This document shows positions 1 to 8,926 of a stretch of 64,000 nucleotides of DNA, in pieces (within the stretch, counting starts at the first letter, position 1; each line of letters starts with the position of its first letter). Origin of the DNA: Aequorivita echinoideorum (lineage in GTDB: Bacteria; Bacteroidota; Bacteroidia; Flavobacteriales; Flavobacteriaceae). A program made the translations under genes and the position numbers. The notes below the pieces were generated by a model. It did not search any database, was not told where the DNA came from, and saw nothing but the letters and a program-made list of their open reading frames with translations. The stretch is taken from positions 186,001-250,000 of the forward strand of contig NZ_JAHCTB010000004.1 of the NCBI RefSeq assembly GCF_018476645.1. The letters run 5' to 3'.

Positions 1-593
1 ACATTATCTGTATGTCCTTCAACCATTGCTTCAAAATCTGGCTTGCCGTTGATTACTTTAGCAACTTTTCCAAGAATTTCGGTCGCTCTGGAAGAAATTT
101 GATAGCTTCCGCTCTTGAAGATTACTTTGTCTGAAAGTGAAATGTAAACCACACCTTTTTCAACGTTTACTTCGATGTCTGGATCATTTACGCCCACTTC
201 TCTTTTTAGGCTGGTAACCAATGCAAGGGTAACACTATCCTTTTTGGTCAAAGCATCCTGCAAACGTGAAATTTTAAGATCTTTTTCTTTAAGGCTTTCC
301 AAGGATTTTTCAAGATTTGTAGCTCCTTTTGAAGTTAACATGGTAAGCTCTTTTGAACTTTGAATCAAATCTGCATTCGTCTTTTTCATGTCCGCAAGAC
401 GTTCCTCAAGCTCTTTTGCACGAGCTGTGGAAGCCGCTCTTTCAGCTAAACAGTCATTAAGTTTTACAGTTGCCGTATTCAATAAATCCTGTGTTTCCTT
501 TTGTTGGGCTTCCAATTCAGCATATTTCTTTTTAGAAACACAAGATGTGAAAGCCACGCTTGAACACACCGCTAAAATCAATAGTTTTTTCAT
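1..593 (-). CDS. OmpA-family lipoprotein, N-terminal part (runs off left edge)
   Basis: Only the first 197 residues are in the window. The ATG at 593-591 opens a lipoprotein signal whose lipobox FTSC places the lipidated Cys at residue 18. A long Ala/Glu/Lys/Leu-rich region follows (about residues 22-105) and looks like a coiled coil. The last visible residues read VEGHTDN, the characteristic start of the OmpA C-terminal peptidoglycan-binding motif. Family knowledge: such proteins tie the outer membrane to peptidoglycan. The exact subfamily (Pal-like or longer OmpA/MotB-like) cannot be decided because the C-terminus is missing. It lies downstream of the minus-strand glycosyltransferase across a gap of about 117 bp in which I see no hairpin. 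Confidence 0.85.
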   Translation of the reverse strand, partial: MKKLLILAVCSSVAFTSCVSKKKYAELEAQQKETQDLLNTATVKLNDCLAERAASTARAKELEERLADMKKTNADLIQSSKELTMLTSKGATNLEKSLESLKEKDLKISRLQDALTKKDSVTLALVTSLKREVGVNDPDIEVNVEKGVVYISLSDKVIFKSGSYQISSRATEILGKVAKVINGKPDFEAMVEGHTDN

Positions 594-710
594 AATTTTT
601 TGAGTTATTTGAATGTTAATATGATTAGGTCTGCTTTAAAAATTAAAAACCAAAATTATTAAAATGAGCTACAGGCAAAAAACGATTAACAATACTTTAA
701 GTAAATAAAT

Positions 711-1703
711 CTAAAGCTCATAAAAGTTTTTTATTTTCTTTATAAAGTATTGATATACAATGGATTTAACTGAATAATACCTTTCTTTTGAAGCGTATTT
801 TTTTCTTTTTGAAAAAAACCTAAAAAACAGGCCATAAAAACTTGCGTGTGCTCGGCCCACTGCTATAAAATGCTTAGGTTTTCCTTGAAACAAAAATTGA
901 AACGCGGCCAAACCATCCAGCACCATTCTGAAAAATATAACAACAAAAGTTTTGTTGCCCGAACTGTTTTTCAAAATATTCAATAACGAATTTCTGAAAT
1001 TATAAAATGTCTTTTTGGGATTCAAAGTGGCCAAAGTTGCACCGCCAACGTGGTAAATTCGGGAACTTCCCACATAAAGCACGCGCCCGCCGTTGGACTT
1101 TAGACGCCAACAAAGATCAATTTCTTCTTGGTGCGCAAAATAATCCTCGTCAAGTTTTCCAGCCTTTACAAATGCTTCCCTGCGCACAAAGAGACAGGCA
1201 CCGGAGGCCCAAAATATTTCGGAAATATCATCATATTGGCCAGTATCCTTTTCCAAAGTGTCAAAAATGCGCCCTCTACAATATGGATACCCATATTTAT
1301 CAATAAATCCACCCGCAGCACCTGCATATTCAAAAAACTCCTTGTTTTTATAATCCAGAATTTTTGGCTGTGCGGCTACAACTGCTTCATCTTTTTCAAA
1401 TTCTGAAATAATGGGTTTCAGCCAATTTTCGGTAACTTCCACATCGCTATTCAGCAAAACAAAGATATCCTCCTTCAGGTTTTCAAGGGCATCATTGTAC
1501 CCTTTTGCGTACCCGCCATTGACTTTATTTTGAATGATTTTAACGGAGGGAAATTTTTCAGCAACAAACGCTACGGAATTATCCGTCGAAGCATTATCTG
1601 CCAGATAAACTGTAGCTTCCCGGGAATGGAGCATCACTGAAGGCAGAAACCGCTCCAGCAAATCCTTTCCATTCCAATTCAAAATAACTACGGCTACATT
1701 CAC
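711..1703 (-). CDS. Family 2 glycosyltransferase
   Basis: A 330-residue protein with a GT-A fold start: VAVVILNWNG at residues 3-12, the nucleotide-binding ADNASTDNS near residue 35-43, and LLNSDVEV near residue 83-90, which stands in for the metal-binding DxD. The middle region (WASGACLFVRREAF, then an HQEEIDLCWRLK segment) matches the acceptor side of rhamnosyl-type GT2 enzymes. The C-terminal third is hydrophobic and basic, consistent with association with the inner face of the membrane. The likely role is adding a sugar to a surface polysaccharide or glycolipid; donor and acceptor are unknown. It lies 21 bp downstream of the HsdR_N-domain gene and is probably co-transcribed with it. Confidence 0.85.
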   Translation of the reverse strand: MNVAVVILNWNGKDLLERFLPSVMLHSREATVYLADNASTDNSVAFVAEKFPSVKIIQNKVNGGYAKGYNDALENLKEDIFVLLNSDVEVTENWLKPIISEFEKDEAVVAAQPKILDYKNKEFFEYAGAAGGFIDKYGYPYCRGRIFDTLEKDTGQYDDISEIFWASGACLFVRREAFVKAGKLDEDYFAHQEEIDLCWRLKSNGGRVLYVGSSRIYHVGGATLATLNPKKTFYNFRNSLLNILKNSSGNKTFVVIFFRMVLDGLAAFQFLFQGKPKHFIAVGRAHASFYGLFFRFFSKRKKYASKERYYSVKSIVYQYFIKKIKNFYEL

Positions 1704-1724
1704 AATGGCAAAGATAGATTTTTG

Positions 1725-2183
1725 CTAATTTTTTGAAACTTTATTATAGGAGGGAATTTCTTTCAAAAAATGATAGCATTCTTTTTCAAAATCCATTTGG
1801 CAATAATAGTGTTGCAATCCGTTTGAAACCATTAAATATTGCGCTTCCAAAGCCAAATTATAGCGTGCAATCTGGTCAAACGTATGTTGGGTAATGGGCA
1901 CGGAGGGCGCTTTGCATTCAATGATCAAGAATATGCTGCCATCGTTTTTAAAAAGTACAACATCGTATCGTTTAATAATGCCGTTCAGTTTCAATTGTTT
2001 TTCAACGTTGATAAGGCTTTTTGGGAATCTTTTTTCCTTAAGAAGAAATTGTACCACGTGCAATCGCACCCATTCTTCTGGCGTGAGGACAACGAATTTT
2101 TTTCTGATTTCATCAAAAACCAACGTTTTATTTTCGCTACTTTTGAAGCGAAAGGAATACTCCGGGAAGTTGAGTTTTTGCAT
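1725..2183 (-). CDS. Orphan HsdR_N-type (PD-(D/E)xK) domain protein
   Basis: About 152 residues starting at the ATG at 2183 (MQKLNFPEYSF); an ATG 15 bases upstream is possible but adds residues that look unrelated. The body resembles the N-terminal nuclease domain of type I restriction HsdR subunits: YDVVLFKNDGS supplies the Asp, IIECKAP the E-x-K, and QIARYN a downstream Gln/Tyr motif. No hsdM, hsdS or helicase module is nearby, so it is not a complete restriction system. The position, divergent from holA, is one I associate with flavobacterial genomes, which suggests a housekeeping DNA role. The function is unproven. Confidence 0.75.
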   Translation of the reverse strand: MQKLNFPEYSFRFKSSENKTLVFDEIRKKFVVLTPEEWVRLHVVQFLLKEKRFPKSLINVEKQLKLNGIIKRYDVVLFKNDGSIFLIIECKAPSVPITQHTFDQIARYNLALEAQYLMVSNGLQHYYCQMDFEKECYHFLKEIPSYNKVSKN

Positions 2184-2232
2184 TGAACAAAGAAACAAAT
2201 TTCAAAAGAATATCTCCAAAAATTTAAATTGA

Positions 2233-2294
2233 ATGTCCCCTCGAGCGCAGTCGATAGGTCATTAAGTAGTTCTCGACTGCGCTCGAACAGACAT
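2233..2294. repeat. Palindromic intergenic element (tcgagcgcagtcga arms)
   Basis: Perfect 14-base inverted arms lie at 2241-2254 and 2273-2286 around an 18-base loop. Outer arms atgtc/gacat (2233-2237 and 2290-2294) extend the stem with mismatches. It sits between the divergent HsdR_N gene and holA, where a terminator for either gene is not expected. From general familiarity, this palindrome core is common between genes in flavobacterial genomes; copy number here cannot be checked. Confidence 0.75.
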
Positions 2295-2304
2295 AAAATT
2301 CTAA

Positions 2305-3309
2305 ATGCCTTTAGACAAAGTAAAATCCATTATAGCTGATATTAAAAACGGAAATACGAAACCCATTTATTTTTTGATGGGGGAGGAGCCCTATTATATT
2401 GATGGAATTTCAAAATATATTGAGGAAAACGTATTGACCGAAGCTGAAAAGGGCTTCAACCAAATGGTGCTCTACGGTCGTGATATTACCATAGAGGATA
2501 TTGTGAGCAATGCGAAGCGCTACCCAATGATGGCTGAAAAACAGGTGCTTATTGTGAAAGAGGCTCAAGATCTTTCCCGTACTATTGAAAATTTGCTGGG
2601 TTATGCTGAAAACCCACAGCCCACAACGGTTTTGGTTCTTTGCTATAAATATAAAACGCTGGACAAACGCAAAAAACTATCCAAAGCGGTGGCGAAAACA
2701 GGAGTAGTTTTTGAAAGTAAAAAATTGTACGAAAACCAAGTGCCGGATTGGATAAAGCGTGTGCTTGCCGGAAAAGGATACACCATTACGCCAAAAGCCG
2801 CGCAAATGTTGGTTGAATTTCTTGGGAATGATTTGAGCAAAGTGAACAACGAACTTGAAAAATTACAGCTTATAATTAAACCCGGCGAACAGATTACCCC
2901 ACAATTGATAGAAGAAAATATTGGTATAAGCAAGGATTTCAACAATTTTGAGCTTCAAAATGCAATTGGCGAAAGGAATGTAAAAAAAGCGTTTGCCATC
3001 ATTCAATATTTTTCACAGAATCCCAAGAACAATCCATTGGTAATGACCGTTGCGTTGCTTTACAGTTTTTTCTCAAAATTGCTGAAATACCACGGGTTAT
3101 CAAATAAAGCTGAAGCCGCCCGGGCACTGGGTGTCAATCCTTATTTTCTTAAAGATTATCAAACCGCGGCGCGCAATTACCCTATGAAAAAAGTGAGCGC
3201 CATTATTGGAAATATTCGCGAAATAGATATGAAAAGCAAGGGCGTGGGTGCGGCCAATCTCTCACAAGCAGATTTGTTGAAGGAGTTACTGGTCAAGATT
3301 TTCAATTAA
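2305..3309 (+). CDS. holA: DNA polymerase III delta subunit
   Basis: A 334-residue protein of normal HolA length. HolA is the clamp-loader subunit that opens the beta sliding clamp. The N-terminal pseudo-AAA+ domain starts with KPIYFLMGEEPYYIDG (about residues 19-34), typical of delta, which lacks a working Walker A. The middle carries PDWIKRVLAGKGYTITPKAAQMLVE, and the C-terminal helical domain (LLKYHGLSNKAEAARALGVNPYFLKDY) is the collar region. The ATG at 2305 directly follows the palindromic element. It appears to be the only gene of its unit, as DoxX is convergent downstream. Confidence 0.95.
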   Translation: MPLDKVKSIIADIKNGNTKPIYFLMGEEPYYIDGISKYIEENVLTEAEKGFNQMVLYGRDITIEDIVSNAKRYPMMAEKQVLIVKEAQDLSRTIENLLGYAENPQPTTVLVLCYKYKTLDKRKKLSKAVAKTGVVFESKKLYENQVPDWIKRVLAGKGYTITPKAAQMLVEFLGNDLSKVNNELEKLQLIIKPGEQITPQLIEENIGISKDFNNFELQNAIGERNVKKAFAIIQYFSQNPKNNPLVMTVALLYSFFSKLLKYHGLSNKAEAARALGVNPYFLKDYQTAARNYPMKKVSAIIGNIREIDMKSKGVGAANLSQADLLKELLVKIFN

Positions 3310-3341
3310 ATTTTTTCGGAAATATTTCGGCAGAAATTTTA

Positions 3342-3716
3342 TTATTTTCTATCGATGGAATATTTTCCGCTTCCCAAAAGGGCAATCGCAATGAATGCTA
3401 CTAAGTAAAGTATGGCCAATTCCTTTGTTCCCAATGGATCGCTTGCGTGGACAACAAATGCGGCCACAGCCATCGTGATAATTATGGGCACGGATGCCCA
3501 ACGGGCTTTAAATCCAATTATTACTAAAATTGGGCAAACAACTTCACCAATCACCGCCAAGATTAATGAAATAGGTCCACCAAGACCGATGGGATCACCG
3601 AATTCAAAATTTCCTGAAATAAGCTGCATTAGCTTAGGGATGCCGTGGGTTAACATCATAATTCCGAAACCTATTCTTAAAAGCAGGAGGCCTAAACTGT
3701 AATTTGTAGTATTCAT
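3342..3716 (-). CDS. DoxX-family membrane protein
   Basis: A 124-residue protein with four hydrophobic segments. The first contains LLLLRIGFGIMMLTHGIPKL (about residues 10-29), the typical opening of the DoxX/DUF417-like family, with Arg and the His-Gly pair conserved. The family is found with quinone- or redox-linked membrane functions, but the biochemical role is unknown for most members. It is convergent with holA across a 32 bp gap. The start at 3716 is the only ATG that keeps the first membrane helix whole. Confidence 0.85.
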   Translation of the reverse strand: MNTTNYSLGLLLLRIGFGIMMLTHGIPKLMQLISGNFEFGDPIGLGGPISLILAVIGEVVCPILVIIGFKARWASVPIIITMAVAAFVVHASDPLGTKELAILYLVAFIAIALLGSGKYSIDRK

Positions 3717-3909
3717 ATAAATGAAATGATTGATTTTCTTCTAAAATAAACAATTATTTCGCTTAAAATATTTGGTAACATTCAATTTACAATTTTTTAA
3801 AATTCAGCTATAAAACCATTTCATTTTCGAGAAAATCTTAAACTACAGGTAAAGACATTCAAATTAAGGGGCTATACTTTAGCGCAAACTTTAAAACAGA
3901 TATTTTAAA

Positions 3910-6900
3910 ATGAAAAAAATTACATTTATTGTAGCCTTTTTTGCTGGTCTTGCAGCATTTGCGCAGGAAACATTGATTACAGGATACGTAGATTCACCTT
4001 GTAGTGGCGCTGCCGGAAGGGTGCTTGAAATTTATGTTGATGGGACGGTAGACTTAACGGGTTGGGCAGTTCAACGTCAATCCAATGGAGGTACATTTGG
4101 ATCCAATATCGATTTGTCAACATTTGGAACCATTACTGATTCCTTTATTTATTTAACCAATGATGATACCGTTCTTCTCAACGAATTTGGGATTTCCACC
4201 AATGTTCTTGTGAATGGTGGAATTAGTTCCAATGGTGATGACGCCTTCCAGATAATAGATAATACCGCTGCCGTTATTGATCGTTTTGGTGAAAATGGTG
4301 TGGACGGAACAGGGACCGCTTGGGAACACGAAGATTCCTATTATTTGAGAAATAATTTCTCCACGCCAAACGCCGGAAATTTTGTTGCCAGCAATTGGAC
4401 TTTTGGAGCTTTGCAGATTTTGGATAATCAAGGTTTGTGCTATGGTGCCGCGGCATTGAGTACTATTGTGGCTTTGGGGAGCTATCAGCACGGCAGTGTT
4501 GTTGTAGCTCCACAACTGAGTATTACTGAAATTTTCTCAGGCCAGGAAGGTGCAGATTTGACTGCAGATTGGTTCGAAATTGAAAATACAGGAACGGTTG
4601 CATACGATGTTGCCGTAAATGGAGCCCTGTTTTATGATGATGATTCTGCAGCTGGTGCTGAAGCGGACATAATTAATGGAATAAATACCATACAGCCAGG
4701 CGAATTTGCAATCTTAGTAATAGGTAACGCGGCTGATGTTACAACTTTTACGAATGTTTGGAGCCCAGTTATCAACTTAACAGGTGTGGCCATAGGATTT
4801 ACCGATGGTGCAGGACTTGGTGCAGGCGGTGATGCCGTTACGCTTTGGTTGAATGATCCTTTAACTACTTCGCCCATTGCTTCGGGTTCGTATCCGGATA
4901 CCGCGGCCAATGACGGACAAACTTATGATGTAGAACTTTCTGCATTCAGTATCGTGGGCAATTCCAATGGTGCGGTTGAGACAATCGCTTTGGGCGGTAC
5001 AAATTCAGATGTTCCAAATGTTGGTTCTCCCGGGAATGGACCGGCTGTTACTGCAGCTTTTGTTCAATACGGCGCACCCTACGCTTCAGTTTCTGAAGAT
5101 GGCGGTTCAGTTACTGTATCTGTAGAAGTTACCCAGGCACCTGCTCTTGCGGGAACTGTGGATGTAAATTTAGTAGCTGGAGGAACTGCTGTTGAAGGTA
5201 CAGATTTCACATTTGCAAACACACAGACACTAACTTTTGTGGCCGGTAGCACTGCACCGCAGACTATTACAATTCCTATTATTGATAATACAGTTGATGG
5301 TAGCGACATCTTTTTTGTGCTTGGTCTTTCAAATGCAACTAATATTCAATTGGGTAGCGAAGATCTTTTTTCGGTTTATATTTTGGATGATGATACTGAA
5401 GTGCCCGTTGCAAATACTTCAGAATTGGATGCCAATTATCTCACCAGCTATTTGGTAGATGCCGGAGGCACTGCCGAAATTACGGCGTATGATCCCGCAA
5501 CCCAGCGATTATTTGTAACAACGGTTGGTGCTGTTGAAATTTTGGATTTTTCAGATCCTGAAAATATTTCTTCTATTGAAACTTTAGATATCACATCTTT
5601 TGGAAACAGCGTGCAGAGCGTTGCTGTGAGTAACGGAATCCTTGCCGCTGCTATTGCCGCAAATGATCCTACGGACAATGGTTCGGTGGTTTTTATGGAT
5701 ACGGATGGAAATAACGCGGTTTCAGTTGAAGTTGGCTCGCTTCCAGATATGCTTACGTTTACGCCAGATGGTACTAAACTTCTGGTTGCAAATGAAGGTC
5801 AACCAAGCAACGACTATACAATAGATCCGGAAGGATCAATTTCGGTAATTGATGTTACTGGCGGTTTGAGCGGAATTACACAAGCAAACGTTACAACATT
5901 AAATTTCAACGCTTTTGATGCACAGCAGGCTGCTTTGGTTGCTGCGGGAGTTCGTATTTTTGGTCCGGGCGCTTCGGTTTCACAGGATTTGGAACCAGAA
6001 TATATTGCCGTTTCAAACGACTCGCAAATGGCATACGTTACGCTTCAAGAGAACAATGCTTATGCAATTGTTGATCTTTCAACTATGGAAATCACCGATG
6101 TTATTTCCTTCGGTTTAAAAGACCATAGTTTGGCAGAAAATTCTTTGGATACTTCAGATGAAACTGATTTTATTTTTAACGCTTCTTGGCCAGTTAAAGG
6201 CGTGTACATGCCGGATGCAGTTTCATTTTATTCAGTTAATGGAATGGATTACATAGTAACAGCAAATGAAGGCGATGCGCGGGATTATGATGGATATGCC
6301 GAGGAAAGAAAATTGGGTGATGCGGATTTCCTTCCAGACCCCGCTATTTTTACAAATCTGGATATTCTTAATTTGGAAACAAATCTGGGCGATATCAACT
6401 TTACAGCTGCTTCCGGTGATGCCAATGGCGATGGACTTTACGAGGAATTGCACGTTTTTGGTGGTCGCTCCTTCAGCATTTTTGAAGCCGCAACAGGAAA
6501 CTTGGTTTATGATAGCGGAAATGATTTTGAAGTAATTACTGCTGCAGACCCAACTTTGGGCGGAATTTTCAACGCGAGCAATGACAATAACAACTTCAAA
6601 AACCGAAGCGATAACAAAGGACCAGAACCGGAAGGCGTTTTGGTAAAGGAAATCAATAATGAGTTTTACGCTTTTATTCTTTTGGAAAGAATAGGTGGAA
6701 TGATGGTCTACAATGTTACGGACCCAACAAATCCTGTTTTTCTGCAATATTTGAATAGCAGAGGAACCGTGCCAGGTGATCCCGAAAGTGGAGATTTGGG
6801 TCCAGAAGGAATTGTTTATGTGGAGCCAGCAGATAGCCCAACCGGCAACGCGCTAGTTATTCTTTCAAACGAGGTAAGTGCGACATTGAGCATTTTCTCG

Positions 6901-7146
6901 CTTGATAATGTAACGCTCTCCACAAATGATTTTGACCTTGCGGACAATACATTTGCGATGTACCCAAATCCGGCACAGGACGTTGTTTTCTTTAGCAAAC
7001 CAAGCAATTACAATGTGTATGATATGTTGGGCATATTGGTTAAATCTGAAATCAATAGTTCCTCAATTAAAATAAATGGTCTCAAAACGGGAACCTACAT
7101 TGTAAAAAATACAGAGGGTATTTCTAAAAAACTTATTGTTAAGTAG
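3910..7146 (+). CDS. T9SS-secreted choice-of-anchor I protein with lamin-tail and Calx-beta domains
   Basis: A 1078-residue secreted protein. A signal peptide (residues 1-19, ending FAQ) is followed by two lamin-tail-like beta domains (about 20-175 and 200-380, the second opening LSITEIFSG), a Calx-beta domain (about 385-495, with VEGTDFTF and a closing ILDDD), then a large beta-propeller-like region of the choice-of-anchor I family (about 500-985). The protein ends in a T9SS type A sorting domain (YPNPAQDVV about residue 1018, ending SKKLIVK). Family knowledge: T9SS cargo crosses the outer membrane and may be anchored on the surface. Choice-of-anchor I proteins are sometimes annotated as alkaline-phosphatase-like, but I see no catalytic motif to confirm this. 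A strong terminator follows. Confidence 0.85.
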   Translation: MKKITFIVAFFAGLAAFAQETLITGYVDSPCSGAAGRVLEIYVDGTVDLTGWAVQRQSNGGTFGSNIDLSTFGTITDSFIYLTNDDTVLLNEFGISTNVLVNGGISSNGDDAFQIIDNTAAVIDRFGENGVDGTGTAWEHEDSYYLRNNFSTPNAGNFVASNWTFGALQILDNQGLCYGAAALSTIVALGSYQHGSVVVAPQLSITEIFSGQEGADLTADWFEIENTGTVAYDVAVNGALFYDDDSAAGAEADIINGINTIQPGEFAILVIGNAADVTTFTNVWSPVINLTGVAIGFTDGAGLGAGGDAVTLWLNDPLTTSPIASGSYPDTAANDGQTYDVELSAFSIVGNSNGAVETIALGGTNSDVPNVGSPGNGPAVTAAFVQYGAPYASVSEDGGSVTVSVEVTQAPALAGTVDVNLVAGGTAVEGTDFTFANTQTLTFVAGSTAPQTITIPIIDNTVDGSDIFFVLGLSNATNIQLGSEDLFSVYILDDDTEVPVANTSELDANYLTSYLVDAGGTAEITAYDPATQRLFVTTVGAVEILDFSDPENISSIETLDITSFGNSVQSVAVSNGILAAAIAANDPTDNGSVVFMDTDGNNAVSVEVGSLPDMLTFTPDGTKLLVANEGQPSNDYTIDPEGSISVIDVTGGLSGITQANVTTLNFNAFDAQQAALVAAGVRIFGPGASVSQDLEPEYIAVSNDSQMAYVTLQENNAYAIVDLSTMEITDVISFGLKDHSLAENSLDTSDETDFIFNASWPVKGVYMPDAVSFYSVNGMDYIVTANEGDARDYDGYAEERKLGDADFLPDPAIFTNLDILNLETNLGDINFTAASGDANGDGLYEELHVFGGRSFSIFEAATGNLVYDSGNDFEVITAADPTLGGIFNASNDNNNFKNRSDNKGPEPEGVLVKEINNEFYAFILLERIGGMMVYNVTDPTNPVFLQYLNSRGTVPGDPESGDLGPEGIVYVEPADSPTGNALVILSNEVSATLSIFSLDNVTLSTNDFDLADNTFAMYPNPAQDVVFFSKPSNYNVYDMLGILVKSEINSSSIKINGLKTGTYIVKNTEGISKKLIVK

Positions 7147-7171
7147 TTTATTTTCATTTTTGTTTTACTGT

Positions 7172-7206
7172 AAAACCCGTCCCTATTTTGTGGACGGGTT
7201 TTTTTA
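7172..7206 (+). terminator. Rho-independent terminator after the T9SS cargo gene
   Basis: Perfect 11-base stem aaaacccgtcc (7172-7182) and ggacgggtttt (7192-7202) with a 9-base loop, followed by a T run. It begins 25 bases after the stop codon and separates the cargo gene from menA. Confidence 0.92.
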
Positions 7207-7214
7207 TTTAAACG

Positions 7215-7222
7215 TATTTTTG
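7215..7222 (+). promoter_or_regulatory. Bacteroidota-type -7 box for menA
   Basis: TATTTTTG matches TAnnTTTG and lies 18 bases before the menA ATG, directly after the preceding terminator. I see no well-placed -33 TTG, so this is a moderate call. Confidence 0.5.
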
Positions 7223-7240
7223 TTCCAAAGTAAAAAATGG

Positions 7241-8182
7241 ATGACAAAAATTAAGGCTTGGATTGCTGCTGCGAGATTACGAACGCTACCACTTTCAGTT
7301 TCGGGGATTATTGTTGGGGCTTCATTTGGAAATGCTGCACTTTATCCATCAACGCTTCATATCTTTGTAGGCGGCGGTGTAATACCCTTCTGGAAAAGTT
7401 CTTTTTTCTGGCTCGCAATACTAGTCACAATTGGCTTTCAAGTTCTTTCAAACTTTGCCAATGATTACGGCGATGGAATTCGTGGGACCGATGCCAAGCG
7501 TACGGGCGAAAAGAGGATGGTAGCTTCCGGAATAATTTCACCAAAACAGATGAAAACCGGAATGATCATTACCGGAATAATCACTTTCTTTTTAGCGACC
7601 ATTCTTATTTTTTTGGCCTTCGGAAATACTAACTTTTTCATTTCCTTCATATTTTTCAACCTCGCAATTCTTTCTATTATCGCCGCCGTAAAATATACGG
7701 TTGGTAAAAAAGCGTACGGATATTCCGGCTTGGGCGATGTTTTTGTATTTCTTTTCTTCGGAATCTTGAGCGTTTTGGGAAGTTATTTCCTGTACGTGCA
7801 TAGCCTTCATTGGCAATTGTCGCTTCCCGCAACGGCAATTGGCTGCTTCAGCACCGCGGTTCTTAATCTTAACAACATGCGCGATATTGAAAGCGACACC
7901 CTTGCGGGGAAAAACACGCTGGTTGTGAAAATTGGGTCGAGGCGCGCGAAGCGATACCACGCATTTTTGCTGCTTTTCGGAATGGTCTGCGCCATCGTTT
8001 TTTCGCTTTTGAATTATGTTCAACCGCTTCAGTTCATCTACATCATCGCTTTTATTCCATTTCTACTAAATATAAAAACCGTGTTCAAAAATAAAGTCCC
8101 GATGTTATTGGATTCAGAATTAAAGAAGATTGCGCTCTCCACTTTTTTGTTTGCAATCTTGTTTAGTATATTTATGAAATAA
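7241..8182 (+). CDS. menA: 1,4-dihydroxy-2-naphthoate polyprenyltransferase
   Basis: A 313-residue UbiA-superfamily membrane enzyme that joins DHNA to the polyprenyl tail, giving demethylmenaquinone. The first prenyl-diphosphate-binding Asp motif is NDYGDGIRGTD (with KRTGEKRMV after it) and the second is NNMRDIESDTLAGK; about eight hydrophobic segments surround them. The ATG at 7241 (MTKIKAWIAAARLRTLP) is chosen because the open frame upstream to 7136 would cross the previous gene's terminator and encodes no family sequence. It heads the run menA, UPF0173, four-helix gene, menC, CPBP, menE. Confidence 0.93.
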   Translation: MTKIKAWIAAARLRTLPLSVSGIIVGASFGNAALYPSTLHIFVGGGVIPFWKSSFFWLAILVTIGFQVLSNFANDYGDGIRGTDAKRTGEKRMVASGIISPKQMKTGMIITGIITFFLATILIFLAFGNTNFFISFIFFNLAILSIIAAVKYTVGKKAYGYSGLGDVFVFLFFGILSVLGSYFLYVHSLHWQLSLPATAIGCFSTAVLNLNNMRDIESDTLAGKNTLVVKIGSRRAKRYHAFLLLFGMVCAIVFSLLNYVQPLQFIYIIAFIPFLLNIKTVFKNKVPMLLDSELKKIALSTFLFAILFSIFMK

Positions 8183-8195
8183 AAAAAGAAAATTT

Positions 8196-8876
8196 ATGAA
8201 AATTACATTTTACGGCCAGAATTGCCTGGGTATTGAATTGAAAGGAATCAATCTATTGGTGGACCCATTCATCACTGGGAACGATCTCGCAAAGGATAAA
8301 ATAAACATAAAGGATTTAAAGGCAGATTACATCTTACTCACGCACGCGCACCAGGACCATACGCTGGATGCGGAGGAAATTGCCAAGAATACGGGCGCTA
8401 CCATCATCAGCAATTATGAAATTTCCAATCATTACGAGGACAAAGGTTTTACCGTACACCCTATGAACCACGGTGGAAGCAAGAAATTTGACTTCGGAAA
8501 GTTAAAGTACGTGAACGCAATCCACACCAGTTCTTTTCCGGATGGAAGCTACGGCGGGCAACCTGGCGGTTTTGTTTTGGAAGGGGAGCGCAAGAATATT
8601 TACATTGCTGGGGACACAGCGCTGACGATGGATATGAAATTGATCCCGATGCAAACAAAGTTGGATTTGGCAATTTTGCCGATTGGCGACAATTTTACAA
8701 TGGGTATTGATGATGCCATTACCGCCAGCGATTTCGTGGAATGCGATAAAGTATTGGGCGTGCATTATGACACCTTTGGTTATATTGAAATAGACCATGA
8801 AGAAGCAAAGCGAAAATTCTACGATGCCGGCAAAGATTTGATGTTGCTGGAAATTGGGGAAAGTATAGAATTATAG
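8196..8876 (+). CDS. UPF0173-type metal-dependent hydrolase (metallo-beta-lactamase fold)
   Basis: A 226-residue MBL-fold protein. The zinc motif LTHAHQDHTLD (about residues 48-58) is followed by NHGG, a second His region (IHTSSFPDGSYGGQPGG), YIAGDT with its metal Asp, and GVHYDTFGYI near the C-terminus. The substrate is unknown in the UPF0173 family. It lies 13 bp after menA in a menaquinone cluster that shows no DHNA-CoA thioesterase. MBL-fold enzymes such as glyoxalase II hydrolyse thioesters, so that role is possible here but only inferred. Its stop codon (8874-8876) lies inside the octamer array that opens the four-helix element. Confidence 0.85.
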   Translation: MKITFYGQNCLGIELKGINLLVDPFITGNDLAKDKINIKDLKADYILLTHAHQDHTLDAEEIAKNTGATIISNYEISNHYEDKGFTVHPMNHGGSKKFDFGKLKYVNAIHTSSFPDGSYGGQPGGFVLEGERKNIYIAGDTALTMDMKLIPMQTKLDLAILPIGDNFTMGIDDAITASDFVECDKVLGVHYDTFGYIEIDHEEAKRKFYDAGKDLMLLEIGESIEL

Positions 8877-8922
8877 ATTATTGGATTGCTAGATTGCTAG
8901 GTTGTTGGATTTTTGGATAATT
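8867..8922 (+). repeat. Octamer array, left border of the four-helix element
   Basis: Seven units of 8 bases in one register: agaattat, agattatt, ggattgct, agattgct, aggttgtt, ggattttt, ggataatt. The first two units contain the end and stop codon of the upstream hydrolase gene. The segment 8904-8918 is a perfect 15-base inverted repeat of 9285-9299 on the far side of the gene. Confidence 0.8.
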
Positions 8923-8926
8923 TGAA

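Noticed and set aside
1725-2183. Type I restriction-modification locus
   Set aside because: Only an HsdR_N-like domain is present; there is no helicase part, methylase or specificity subunit.
6232-6747. 171-residue minus-strand open frame
   Set aside because: It is a shadow of the large T9SS cargo gene, with no start context or domain.
7136-7240. Longer menA reading frame starting at 7136
   Set aside because: It crosses the previous gene's terminator, overlaps its stop codon and encodes no MenA-like sequence; the ATG at 7241 gives the family N-terminus.
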